From assembly GCA_020091685.1 (NCBI GenBank), contig CM034603.1, forward strand, positions 39,458,701 to 39,522,700: DNA of 64,000 bases, read 5' to 3'. The notes beneath the pieces are model-generated. The model ran no database searches. It was not told the origin of the DNA and was given only the letters and a program-made list of their open reading frames with translations. Shown piece after piece: positions 11,054-22,600 of the stretch. Position 1 is the first letter of the stretch, and every line of letters begins with the position of its first letter. This DNA is from Lutjanus erythropterus (lineage: Eukaryota; Chordata; Actinopteri; Lutjaniformes; Lutjanidae). The translations under genes were made by a program, and so were the position numbers.

Positions 11054-11390
11054 TCACCTATCAGCAGGCTGGCAGTCAGCTGGTAGAAGCCGGAGATGGG
11101 TGCCGTGTATCGGCCGGTGCTGCTGTTGAAGCTGTGACCCCGCTGGAGGCTTTGCTCTGAGACTGAGGGCTGCAGGGGTCAAAGGTCAGCAGTCAAGTGT
11201 TTAAATGTAATCTGTAGTGTCACCTTTTTGTGCACCTGTGTGTGCGTGTGTGTGTGTGTCACCTGGCTGAACGGCTGCAGCTCCAGCAGACTGCGTCGAG
11301 GAACGGTGACGGCCTGCAGGAGGCGACTGAGGAAGGAGGTGGAGACACGAGGAGGACGATCGCACAGAAAACACACCCCTGATGCCATGT
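7890..11390 (-). CDS. c1qtnf12: C1q/TNF-related hormone, adipolin/erythroferrone group (3' part)
   Basis: Five consecutive minus-strand exons with consistent phases and GT-AG introns: 11390-11263, 11169-11058, 10478-10397, 8355-8277, 7988-7890 (stop). About 166 residues are seen, ending in a C1q-like domain. Family hallmarks are RRSLLELQPF, GRYTAPISGFYQLTASL, AICIESLCQ, the SVESVMG block, and the terminal EYVSVFVDNGTGS and FSGILLGV. CIESLCQ and GRYTAPISG favour C1QTNF12 (adipolin, a secreted insulin-sensitising factor); the LLGV end also resembles erythroferrone, so the paralogue is uncertain. Signal peptide, collagen-like stretch and start codon are missing. The first visible exon begins mid-codon and the 500-N gap lies 0.5 kb upstream, so 5' exons are probably in the gap. 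Four introns carry AC or GT arrays at splice sites. Confidence 0.85.
8161..8271. repeat. (CT)n-(TG)n compound microsatellite in a c1qtnf12 intron
   Basis: CT repeats at 8161-8193 grade into TG/TCTG repeats to 8270, ending six bases from the donor of the 79-nt exon. On the transcript this is an AC-rich intron start. Confidence 0.93.
8277..8355 (-). CDS. c1qtnf12: c1qtnf12-like exon: SVESVMG...TLYLQ block
   Basis: 79 nt encoding SVESVMGVAAAGGTFSILLT and GTLYLQ, matching the family pattern EA-GLES...LYLQ. The acceptor is (TG)n then TTAG; the donor GTATGAAC is followed by a long AC-rich run. The exon is therefore flanked by GU repeats upstream and AC repeats downstream. Confidence 0.85.
8359..8391. 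repeat. (AC)n microsatellite abutting a splice acceptor
   Basis: On the transcript strand this is a GU run ending GUUAG at the acceptor of the 79-nt exon. No pyrimidine tract is present. Confidence 0.93.
8560..8870 (-). mobile_element. Probable Tc1-type element fragment
   Basis: Ends in ccacatactttttagccat and atagtgta, the characteristic terminal sequence of a common teleost Tc1-like element family. No intact transposase frame. It lies in the c1qtnf12 intron between the 82-nt and 79-nt exons. Confidence 0.5.
9535..9780. repeat. AT-rich ATTAATCGATTAG dispersed repeat, decayed
   Basis: Repeated motifs such as attaatgattatttcatttg, gattagttgtttgattg and the block ttggacctgtttttgaag belong to the GGGCTGCAACTAA family seen elsewhere in the window. 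Located in the c1qtnf12 intron. Confidence 0.5.
9781..10130 (+). pseudogene. Tc1/mariner-type transposase relic
   Basis: Reading from 9960, the plus strand gives WTCSPDLSPIENVWCIMKDK, the conserved PDLSPIEN-W segment near the last catalytic acid of Tc1-type DDE transposases, followed by a downstream EQLKTNIKKE-stop. Upstream codons are in other frames with stops, and no DDE triad can be assembled. It sits antisense inside a c1qtnf12 intron. Confidence 0.6.
10397..10478 (-). CDS. c1qtnf12: c1qtnf12-like exon: CIESLCQ block
   Basis: The acceptor is (TG)n followed by TCAG with no pyrimidine tract; the donor is GTGAGTAC. Encodes SGDRVQIRIRDSVRAAICIE and SLCQSN. The two cysteines of CIESLC are shared with adipolin. 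The GAG codon at its 5' edge is split across the junction. Confidence 0.88.
10482..10518. repeat. (AC)18 array at an acceptor (GU on transcript)
   Basis: In the minus-strand transcript this is a (GU)18 run at the 3' end of the 579-nt intron, three bases from the AG. Confidence 0.95.
10573..10850 (+). repeat. Dispersed repeat, copy 2 of a pair
   Basis: Matches 3446-3775 in order and orientation, best over the last 80 bases (catggacactcaaatttcc to gaagttacaaagct). Confidence 0.6.
11021..11052. repeat. (GT)16 array at a donor (AC on transcript)
   Basis: In the minus-strand transcript this is (AC)16, starting a few bases after the donor GUGAG of the same 579-nt intron that ends in (GU)18. Confidence 0.95.
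11058..11169 (-). CDS. c1qtnf12: c1qtnf12-like exon: GRYTAPISGFY block
   Basis: Acceptor CCCTGCAG, donor GTGAGACACACAC. Encodes GHSFNSSTGRYTAPISGFYQ and LTASLLI, the first strands of the C1q fold. The donor is followed at once by an (AC)16 array. Confidence 0.88.
11263..11390 (-). CDS. c1qtnf12: c1qtnf12-like exon: start of C1q-like region
   Basis: Acceptor CTCAG precedes AC-ATG-GCA, where AC completes a codon from an unseen exon. The exon encodes STSFLSRLLQAVTVPRRSLL and ELQPFSQ, aligning with the family's AFHCRL...R-L-EL block. Donor GTGACACACAC leads straight into an AC array. The internal ATG is not taken as the start because the upstream family sequence is missing. Confidence 0.8.
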
Positions 11391-11634
11391 CTGAGAGGAA
11401 GAGGAGGAGAAAAATTCAAATAAGTTGCACTGATTGCTTGTGTAAAATTCTTTTCCAAAATGATGTCATATGAGGAAAAAGTGTGTGAGTGTGTTGGCAT
11501 GCTGCCCTCTCAGCACAGAGACGTAAACACACACAAACATTTACAGAAAGTGTGTGTGTGTGGCGCCAACAGTCAAACACACAGACTGCGGTCACACTTT
11601 AGACGTCTGAGTTCATCAGTTACACAAACCTCTA

Positions 11635-11888
11635 CAGTACACTGTAAAAACAAAAAGTTGAGAAACTCAAAATTTCAAGGAAACACACTGCAACAGATTT
11701 CTGAGTTTTGAGTCAAAACACAAACTCTTAAGTTCTGAATAGTTACTGATTTTAATATTTTGAATTACAACTGTTTAATTTTTCAAGCACTAAAAAAGAC
11801 AAATCAGGTTCACAGCTCACTGTGACCAATTTTATTTTTCTAAAACTCAAAGATTCAAGTTTATCTAAACTTTAGATAAACTATATAT
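11635..11888. repeat. ACTCAAAATTTCAAGG dispersed repeat, runs into the gap
   Basis: cactgtaaaaac, gaaactcaaaatttcaagga and ttttgagtcaaaacac recur at 14173-14670 and 14930-15020. The copy is cut by the N gap. Confidence 0.55.
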
Positions 11889-12388
11889 NNNNNNNNNNNN
11901 NNNNNNNNNNNNNNNNNNNNNNNNNNNNNNNNNNNNNNNNNNNNNNNNNNNNNNNNNNNNNNNNNNNNNNNNNNNNNNNNNNNNNNNNNNNNNNNNNNNN
12001 NNNNNNNNNNNNNNNNNNNNNNNNNNNNNNNNNNNNNNNNNNNNNNNNNNNNNNNNNNNNNNNNNNNNNNNNNNNNNNNNNNNNNNNNNNNNNNNNNNNN
12101 NNNNNNNNNNNNNNNNNNNNNNNNNNNNNNNNNNNNNNNNNNNNNNNNNNNNNNNNNNNNNNNNNNNNNNNNNNNNNNNNNNNNNNNNNNNNNNNNNNNN
12201 NNNNNNNNNNNNNNNNNNNNNNNNNNNNNNNNNNNNNNNNNNNNNNNNNNNNNNNNNNNNNNNNNNNNNNNNNNNNNNNNNNNNNNNNNNNNNNNNNNNN
12301 NNNNNNNNNNNNNNNNNNNNNNNNNNNNNNNNNNNNNNNNNNNNNNNNNNNNNNNNNNNNNNNNNNNNNNNNNNNNNNNNNNNNNNNN
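11889..12388. other. Assembly gap, 500 N
   Basis: Exactly 500 N, probably a placeholder of unknown true size. It is the most likely location of the missing 5' exons of the C1q-family gene. Confidence 1.
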
Positions 12389-12589
12389 CCAAATCACCAC
12401 AACACTTCTCATGTAAACACTCTTATTGTCTTATTGTTGCTGTAGTTTTAGTGTTTTAGGCTCCACAAACAAAATTTAAAGTTTAATCACTTAAATTAAA
12501 GCAATAATTGTGATTATTCACCCGTGTTCTTAGTTTTTGGTGACAGTTAATGAGATATTTTTGAGTTTTAGACAACCGTCGCTCTGAAC

Positions 12590-12855
12590 TTTCAACTAAC
12601 AACTGTTTTTACTGTCAGTTATTTCCTTGATTAGTTGTTTGGTCCATAAAATGGTGAAAAATGTCAGTCAGTGTTTCCCAAATGTTTTGTTTTGTCCTCA
12701 ACTCAATGATATCTAATTTACCGTCAGAGGAGGAAAGAAACCAGAAAATATTCACAGTTCTGAAGCAGAAATCAGAGAATTTGAGCATTTTTCTCTTAAA
12801 AAAAAAATCAGAAAAGTTGACATTTAATAATCTATTATAGTTGCAGCTCTACTTG
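12590..12855 (-). repeat. AGAGCTGCAAC-type AT-rich dispersed repeat
   Basis: Has ttagttgtttggtccataaa, tggtgaaaaatgtcagtcag, gaccagaaaatattcac-like blocks and ends gttgcagctcta, i.e. the family's terminal GTTGCAGCTCT. It lies between phb2 and the C1q gene. Confidence 0.65.
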
Positions 12856-13681
12856 TAACAGGCTTTTTTAAAGTAATTGTTTAAATTTATTCGACCAAAC
12901 AAGAAACTAAATTAAATTAAATTAATCAAGAAAATGATGAGATTAATGTGTGTTAGTGGGGCAGTAAGGTTGAGACTGAGAGGAGAAACCACAACATTAT
13001 TCTCATAATATTTTCACTTTCTTCTCTCAAAAATATTCTGACTTTATTCTTCAAACAGTGGCTCTGATCCTCTGTGGCCACATGTTGGTGAGTTTTGAAG
13101 AAGTGACACCTGAAAAGATCCTCTGGTGCTGGTTGAAGTCTAATATTTCACATTTTATTCATGAAACTGGAGCTTTAGTTTGTAAACTCTTTATTTTAAG
13201 TTCTGCATTAAATACAAGAAACAGAAACCAAAATAACTTGTTATTTTTCAGTGCTGCCGTCTCATTTGTGTAACAAACTGCGGACTGATGAAACTTTCCA
13301 TGAGGAAAAATACATGAATAATCTTTCCAAGTTGAAGAGAGTGTGAACAAACCCGACTGGAGAGGAAGAAACTAAAAAGCAGAAGGTTTTTCTGACTGTG
13401 AAAAAGCAGAGCAGTGACACTCAGGACTTTAACCGACACCAGAGGAACCTTTCAAAATAAAACGACAGAGAGGTGAAACGGCTCGAGCAGCTGCTGGGTG
13501 ACAAAATCCACAGACTGAAGTCAGAATTTTTCCTGTGTGATAAACTTGGACCAGAATGAAAACCTGATGTCGAGTCGACGGCAGCCGAGACGTGAGAAAT
13601 GAAATACGATGATGTTTTCTTTCTGTAGAGACGGACCAGAAGGAATGACGACAGACAGACGGACAGACAGGAGACGTCCTC

Positions 13682-13697
13682 TTACTTCAGCGACAAA
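13682..13697 (-). CDS. phb2: phb2 terminal coding exon 10
   Basis: Acceptor TTTCTTTCAG; completes AAT then LSLK and TAA, giving the fish-type ending SFNLSLK. The untranslated part continues to lower coordinates; its poly(A) site is not resolved because several TTTATT strings occur between 12890 and 13200. Confidence 0.88.
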
Positions 13698-16600
13698 CTG
13701 AAAGAAACAGAAAGATTTAAAATTACAACACTGTCATTAAGACAGACATAAAAAAAATATTAATAATTATACACCTTTAAAGGTTCCCAGTCATTTAGAT
13801 CATCTTCTCATCAGACCAGCAAGTTTACCAAAATATCAGAAAACTATTAATCCCCATGAAGGAGCTGAAAAGATTTTTTTCTGTGGTGAAAACAATAAAT
13901 ATTTCTCGTAAACAGAACCAGAAAAAGGTTCTCCAGTGGATTTTTGAGGCAGGTATCAGTGTCTGAAAGGTAAAAATCATTTTTTCTTTATGTGTAATGA
14001 GTCAAACTAAAACTTCAACCTGATTTTATTCATATAATTACAGCTTGTTGCACTAAATTCAGATGCCTGACGATCAAATCACACTATGACTGATCAATTA
14101 TGATTACATGATATTCAAACATGACAACTGATAAAATCCATTGATCGCCCAGATTTAAACACCAACACCTTCACAAACACAAAGAAAGTTGAGACAACTC
14201 AATATTTAAAGGTAACTCAGTGAAATACATTTTTGAGTTTTAGATCAAACTCAAACTTTGAAATAAACTAAAAAATATTTTGCTGCCCAGGTTGGATTAT
14301 TTTACTTTTCTTTTTTAAATAAACTTGAATCTCTGATGTTTAGAAACTCAAAAAACTGTATTTCAAAAAGTTGGTCAAATGAGATGTGAACCTGAGTTTT
14401 CATTCTTTGGGTGTTTGGAAATTAAAAAGTTTTAACCAACAAATATTCAAATATTAACTGTTATTCACTTTCACTTCAACGAGTTTACACAATAAGTTTT
14501 TGAAATACAACTTTTGGGGGTTTCTAAAATTTAAAGATTCCAGTTTATCTAAAGCAGAAAATGAAATTATCTCAACAAAATTTTAGTTGGTAAAACTCTT
14601 TCAAAACTTAAAAGTTTGATGTTGGCTCAGAACTCAAATCTACTGGAGTAAGTTGTTCATTTTTAACAGTGTACGTCCTTTTTGATCAAGAGAGACATTT
14701 TTGGTCCAAAACAAACAAAAAAAATAAAGTAAAGAAAAAAGAAAAAAGAAATCTGCAAAAATTAAATGTCACTTTCCCAGAGGACTTTTATTTTATTTTT
14801 TATTTGGCAGCCACGGCTGATGGAGACTCCAGAAGAGGAGCCGCCGTCAAAATTTAGAGGAAAAGCCACAAAATAGTTTTTTGGTGAATCAGCTGCATAT
14901 TTTCACCGTTAAAGAAAGTTAGAAGCAATTTACACTGTAAAAACTCAAAATTTCAAGGCAACAGATTTTTGAGTCAAACTTAAACTTTGAAATAAATTTA
15001 TGAAGTTTTGCTGATTTTTTTTAGCTGAATTAACAGACTTTTTTTTTCCTTTCATCAGTAAAAAAAACAAAACAAACACAGTTTATTACTGATGTACTAC
15101 AGATATAAAGCTTCAATCTTGCAGAATTTCTTCCTGTGATTCTTTGGTGACTTACTGGAGATTCCTGAGTCAGCTGAGGTCACGACTGACATGTTTTAAA
15201 AATGTAAAACCAAACTGGACTCACTTGAAACTGTCTTTGTCCTGCAGGTTGAGCACCAGACTGTCAGCACTCAGGTACACTTTGTTTTGGGACTGCGCCA
15301 CCTGCAGGTCAAACACACACAAACACACAGTTATGATTTACAATATGAGAGGTAATAATCATTTTTACATCACCGTTTTCTGCGGTGATCTGCACTAAAC
15401 GATGTAGAACTGCAATGATTTGTTGATTAATCAACTATTAAATTACTTGGAAACTGTTTTATGGACCAAACAGTTAACTGATTAGTGGAAAAACTATTGT
15501 CAGATTGATCACTGATGAAAAACAGATCCAAACATGTGAAAACAGGTGGAGCACAGAGGCACTGTTTTCTTCAGTCTGTACAGTCTGATGTGGAGGCCTG
15601 CACGTCTCTGCAGAACCACAATCATTTTACAAACAAAAATCTGCATTTTTATCAAACATTGCACCTCCTGCGATTTTAAAATGGACCATGTTACGATTTC
15701 AATAAAACTTTGATTAACTGTGTGAGGAGAGAAAACACAGGTGGAAAGTTCCTCAGCGCGTACGCCTCGCTGAGCTGCTGCTGAGCACAATGGGAACATT
15801 GTCAGAGCTTCAACACTGAGCTGATTCACAGCACAGTGAGAACGCTGAGGCCCGTTCACCGTCCGTACAGGAAACGCACGCCACCCGCCACAGCGGCCGG
15901 TTCACATGACGTGACTGTGACCTACAGAGAGAGAGAGCACGTTACGCTCTGCCCGAGTGAGGTCACACTGTGAGGAGAGCCAATAAAGAGCTCAATCATC
16001 AATACTTTAAGGTTTACAGTCATTCAGAGTTCAGGATAAAACTTTATTGACAACACTTTAATAAAGAGAAACTCAGCAGTTAGTAGGACTGAACGATGGT
16101 TTTCATGATTTTTTCAGGGATCTATAGACAGATTTTTTTAAAGTTGTGAGAATCAGGGCTGCAACTAATGTTTATTTTCAGTATCTATTAATCTGTTCTT
16201 GATTAATCAATTAGTTGTTTGGTCTATAAAGAAACATAAGATTGAAAAATGGTGATTATTGTTTTCCAAAGTCCAAGATGACATCTTTAAATGTCAGCAA
16301 CCAGGAAATGTCTTGAGTGTGCCGCTGTCTCCTTTGTTTGACATCAGTTTATGCTGTTATCTCCATGGTTACCCTGTTTATTCACATGTTTTGTGGAAGA
16401 CGATGAGTGGCGAGAAAACTTTAGAGTGATCCGCCTGATCAATAAAAGAAGGAGCAACAACAAAAATGAGCTGTGTTGTAAATTGGTTGTATAATAACAA
16501 TAATAAACCTACGATAATGAGAATCACCTTTTCTGTGGAATATAAGACTCTGCACACTGTCACAAAGGATGCTTTAAAAAAGTATATTTAAAAAAAGTAT

Positions 16601-19600
16601 ATCGCACATCTTCAGGTGCAGCATGTGATAAAGACAGTCTACAGAAAATATCTGTTCAAATCTAATTATAAATGCATTCAATTTATTTCACAGTCATGAC
16701 CTGCTCACTTCACATAATCATCACGAATGTTCATTTATGCACAAATTAACTCCAGGTTTTACTGTGAATCAAGTCATGATGGTTCGTCATTTTTAAAAAA
16801 TGGGTCGCCAGAAAAGAAAAGTTTGGGAAACTGCTCTGCTGGTATCAGCGTCACTCTGAGGCTGCTGGTATCACGACTTTTTTAAACGATACCCATGATC
16901 CTGATCATCAGGAGCCATGAGGGGAAATCAAACCGAGCAGGTAGAGACGAGACGGACAGGAGGCGTCTTTTACTCTGACGATTACTGTTGGATCTCTGTC
17001 ACACAGAGTTGGACACAAGAACAGCAGTTTGAACAACTTCTGACTTTGAAAATATCCACGCCGACTTATTTTCTAAAAGATCTGCAGCGCTCAGACAGAA
17101 GTTTACCGAGGTCTGATATCCAGTTCTGTTTACTGCTGTGACTTCATTTATCTTTCAGTACAAACACACGTTCATTTTAGGGTTTCAAACTGTAAGGATC
17201 TTCTTTAATCGATCAGTGGTAAAATTAATGATCACGTAATCAATTAACTGTTATAATAAAAACATTTAAAATTAGCTTAAACCAAATGTGTTCTTCCCCC
17301 TGAATCATTTTTTAACTGAATGATAAACTGAACTCATACGAGGTGGAAGTTAAGTTTCCATGATGGAGGTTTAGTTTCGCCGTTTCAAGCAGCAGTGATA
17401 AAATATTTCAACTCAAAGGCTCACTTATGAGGTTTTTCAGAACTTTCAACTCCAACAAATGGTTTTCAACAGTGAATGGAATTGACTCAGCTGTGAAACT
17501 GCGACGGTTAGTTGGTAAATCGATCGAAAGAAAACGAGCTGCCAACTGTTTTCATCATGGTTAAATAGTTTCAGTTGTTTTTCAAGCAAATATTTCAAAC
17601 ATTTGCTGGTTTCAGCTTCTTAAATGTGAGGATCTGCTGCTTTTCTTTGTCAGTTCTGACAGAAAATGACGAGTTGTTGGGTTTTGGACTGTTGGTTGAA
17701 CAAAAGAAGACATCTGAAAACTTCACGCTGACATATTTAACACATGTAATTAAATATCTGAAAATATGTGCAGCACGTCATAAAATAATCACTCATTTCA
17801 GATCTTTCTTTGATAGAAGATCAATTAAATTTTACACAATCAATCAAATTCCTAATTTCTCTGGCACTTCCTGTTTCTGATAAATCTACTGGAATCTGCA
17901 TGAAATCCATTATAATTAAATCCAGACGAAAATGAAGGAACCAAGATAAGTGACAACAAGTCAACCGTCTGAGGATGAGAAGCTGAAGGTTTGTTTCTGT
18001 CGTTTCCTTTAACTTCTCCATGAAATTCATGTTCTGTTGGCGCCACCTGGTGGACTCAATGAGCTGCTTCAACAAGAACGGCACCGTAATTTATCTTTTA
18101 AAAACTGGGAAATAAAAATACTGTTGACCTCAAATAAGAAAGAGTAAAAGACCTCATCATCATCGCCAGCAGCAGAAAACTGCATGAAGAACTGACGTAT
18201 TATTAAGGCTGAGGTGGAAAATAATCATTTAATTTAATCGCATTTAAAGAAACAGGCGCCGACAGGAACAACGAATCAGGTTTTTCTTGTGATCACAGAC
18301 GCTCCTTGTTTGGTTTATCTGTGACGCCGAGTTTATCAAATCTAGATCTGGAAATCTTCCATGATCACAGTGGTTACCTTTAGATGCACACTAATCTTCC
18401 ATTATTACTCAGATTATGATATTATTCTGAATTTGATAAAGGTCGTCTAAACAGCAGATCGCAGCTGATATTTTGAATTAGTCCTTAATCTGAATAAACC
18501 ACATTCTGATTAAGACATGAGAGAAATGATGCTTTTATTCTGGTTTTAGGAGTCGCTTTTTGACACGTGAACAACACTTTCAGAATATTTCTCTCATCTG
18601 TGGTTTTTACTGCAGTTTGTGACACACAGCTTCTCTCCTGTTTACCGTCAGCTCTGCGCTGTAAACAAACCAACAAACCAACAAACCAACAGTTCACAAG
18701 GCTGGTGGACAGATGACAAAAGAAAATCCCAAATTTCTGGTCAGAGGGAGAAGCAATCCTACTTTTAAATATTATTTTAAACTCCTGGTTTTTAAATATT
18801 AATTTTCATTAGTCACGTAAACAGCTTATTGGGAATACAGTTTCTTTTTTTACCTTTTTATTTTTAAACATTTTTGAAATGATGAGAGCAACGATCACAC
18901 CAAATTTCTTGCAGATCAAAGCAAATTTGTCCCAACCAATGACGTGCGTTTGGAGGCGCTATGGAGCCCGTCGACCTCGACGGAACCCAATCACTGCAGA
19001 ACTTTGTGATTTTCACAAATTCTGTTTTGTGGGCCGATTTTGTGACTTTTTGAGTTTCTAGAAAAGTTCTGAGTTTTGAGTTTCGATATGCTACAAGTCT
19101 GAGGACAGCTGCAAAATCAGATCAAAGAATTTACGAGTTCAGACGCAGGTGCAAAGTTTCATGAGTTTTTGAGCATCCTGAAGGCCTCCAATGTGTCTAG
19201 AAAATTTAAAACTTTACATGAAATCCAGTATGGCTGACTTCCTATCATCCAAGCTTTCATTAAAAATATTATTTATGATGAGAGCAACGATCCCTGGTGT
19301 GCGTTTGGGGCCACTAACGAGTCCACAGACCACGCCTGGACCCAAACACTGCAGAACTTTGCAGCTTTCCCCATTCCTGACATGTGGGCTGATTTCTGTG
19401 TGTTTTCAAGCATCACAAGCCCCTAAAATATGTGAGTTTATCCAGAGAAGAAGAAGAAGAATAAAAGAAGAACATTAATGATAATAATGAAAAATACAAA
19501 ACTGTAATAACTCTGTTTTCTTCTTGTTTTCGATGAGAAACGTGAAGAAACTTTGTCTCTGAGCTTCTCTTCAGCTGCAGAAACGATGTGTTCCAGAGAG

Positions 19601-22600
19601 AACGTGTTGGGGGAATCCGTTCTTACCGTCTTGGCGATGTTCTGCGCCGCCCGGATCTTCCTCAGCTTCAGGTAGCCTGGATTCTTCGTCACGGCCTCGC
19701 CCAGCTGGCACAAACATATTTTAAGTGTTATTCACAGGAGATTAGTGTTACACACCTCACAAAAGGGGAGGTCGACCTGAGGCTGATCGGCAGCAGGCTG
19801 AGCCGGTCTCTCCGAGCAGAAAAAAAAAGAAAACACAGATCGTCAGGAGGATCAAAGCTGCAGGCGTGTCGCAGCTCAGATTTAATATTCTCACGCATGT
19901 TGACAGGCAGGGAAACAATTAGTGCATATTTGGATGAAGTGTTTGTGTAAGTGTTTCTCTCCACAATGCTGAGGCGAGGCCAAGTGAGTTCACGTCAGAA
20001 CAGGAATTTATCTGACATCTGCAGGTGGTTTTAAGTGTTAATTAGATTGTTATAAATCAGTTAAATTATCTAACACAGCCAGGAATTAATCTAATCGCTC
20101 TGTTTACTTGGACAGACGTTGCAGATCCAACATGCAGTCGTCATTAAATCAAATCCAAACAATCCTTAAACTTTTTGCACAATCTTTTAAATGTCAGAAT
20201 CTGTTGAAAGAGGAACCACAGCCGGCTGGATGATCGCAGACGTGTAAACCTTCTGTTCAAACGCCCCGAAGACACGACAACAGGTTTGATACAACAACAG
20301 AAACAACAAGCAGGCCGGCACCTTCTGGAAACACAGCTGCTCTCACCGCCGACTTTAAGCTCCGGCTGTTTGCGCAGGAACTCAAAATCTATTCTGATCT
20401 CTGGGTGCTTCATTGTTTATCATTAGATCATCACCAGTTCATCCTCCTCACTGGGTTCATCTGTTCACTCGTTTTACAGTTCTTGTTCATGTCAAACAAT
20501 AATCTAAATATTGCCAGGCAATATATCAATATTATATTGTATTGTGATGTGAGACTAAATATTGTGATAGATTTTGGGTACAGTTAAATCATTAACTTTC
20601 TTTTCCTGGTTTTAAAGGCTGTACTACTATTCTGTAGTTTCATGTAGGAACTACTTTCTTTTTGCAGTAAAATCTACCGGAACTACTTTCTTTCTAATGG
20701 AATGATAGTACTTCCTACATGAAACTGTTCACAACAAGGTCTGTGGAGTATCTTGAATAACTGGGTCACGACCTCTCGCCCAGTGTCAGCTGGGATAGAC
20801 TCCACCCCCCCGCGACCCATCAAGGATAAGTGTTTACAGACAATGAATGAAAATGAATGAAATGAACCGGGTCATGATTTCTGGAAAGAGACGCTGGTTT
20901 TGAAGACAGACGTCTCTACAGCTGATGTCTCCAAAACTCTGCAACTCACACCAAAAATATCTGGATGGATAAATGGCACTACAGGTGAGAGGAAAAGATG
21001 TATATTTTGGGGTGAACTGTCCCTTTAAGTAAAAGATCTTCGTACTCCTTTCACTGCTGGCTGTTGGTGACAGTCCTGATCACATGACTACTGAATAAAA
21101 GTGACTTTCAGCTGACAGGAGTGACGTTGAACTCACCATCTTTGCAGCCTGAGCTTCTCCTTCAGCCTGGATGATCTTCTGTCTCTGGTCCTGTTTGGCT
21201 TTTTCTACATAAAACTGAGCTCGCTGCGCCTCCTGCTGGGCTGCACAAGAACAAACACATTTATACACATTATGCATTTATTCTGGTCAACGAAGCTGAA
21301 TAAATGATGGCTCATCTCTCTTCAGAAAGTTTCAAATGTCTGCAGGTTGTCGTCATTTTCATAAGAATGAAGTAAATCTGCCTGGACGGAAGTAATTCCA
21401 TCTTAAAACTAAAGGATGATGTAGAAAACGACCAGCTGTCGACGCAGAGGTCTGATAACTTCCTGTATCTACTCACCGACTTGTTTGGCCTCGACGGCGG
21501 CGGTGTACTCTCGGCTGAAGCTGAGCTCGGTGATGGCCACGTCGTCCAGGATGATGTTGAAGTCTTTGGCCCGTTCGAACAGCTCTCTGCGGATCAGCAG
21601 AGAAACCTGCACGAGACGAGAACTGATGTTTTACGACACGAAACTGAAGCACTTTGACTGATGAAGGACGTCTTTACTCTCATGTTCATACCTGCATGAT
21701 ACTGGGTGACATTTTCAAATGGGACTTGTTCCAAACGCATTTTCAGACAGTCAGAAATCATTTTCAAACAAAGGACACTTCATTTATTGATTAGTCCCTT
21801 TTAAGTGTTAAAGTTTACCTGCAGTTTAATTCACTCATCTGACCACAGATCAAGTACAGCAAGTTAAAATCAGCACAGTGTGAAACAACAGACCTGCAAA
21901 AATCATCAAGGTAATAATCTGGTCTGAACCTAAAGATCTTAATTTATCACAAATTATCTTTTATTATTCAATTAATATAATCATTAGGGTACCAAAAATA
22001 CATATCAAAAACTTGTCTCATTAATATTTCAATATTTTATTCAATCATAATCCTGTAAAACAGACACATAAATCACATTAGAATAATGAGAATAGTGGCA
22101 TATTTTAAAGTTTGTCTAATTTCCATCCTATTTGATCGACTCCATGTCAGATCAGAAAAATACTGGACCTGAAATTCAAAAGCAGCTGTGATGCAGATTC
22201 ATTTAATCCCCGTCAACCCTTCACTGAACCGGACAATCAGTATTTTTTATTTGTCACAGTTGGTGTTGTTTTTATTTTCACTGGTGTTTCTATTAATCTG
22301 CACCTTTAACTGTGACCTCAGCATTAACACATAAATGAATTTATAGATTTCTGACAATGTCAACAAAAAGTGAATATTATAATAATGATAAATGTTATGG
22401 CAGAGCTGTATGAAGTTGTACCTAATAAAGTGACCAGTCAAAGTTTTATAATGCTTGACGAAGCCCTTCGTTCTCGTCCACAGTCGTACAGGTGACAGGT
22501 GTGTGTTTGGTTTACCTGTGCTCTCTGAGTGATGAGCTGTGAAGCGTTGAACTTTGCCACCACGCTCTTCAGCACCTCGTTGACGATGGAGGGCAGGACG

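Noticed and set aside
11861..12412. Long frames through the N run
   Set aside because: Artefacts of the assembly gap.
19588..19950. 120-residue plus-strand frame
   Set aside because: Antisense to phb2 exon 8; the minus-strand reading matches PHB2 exactly.
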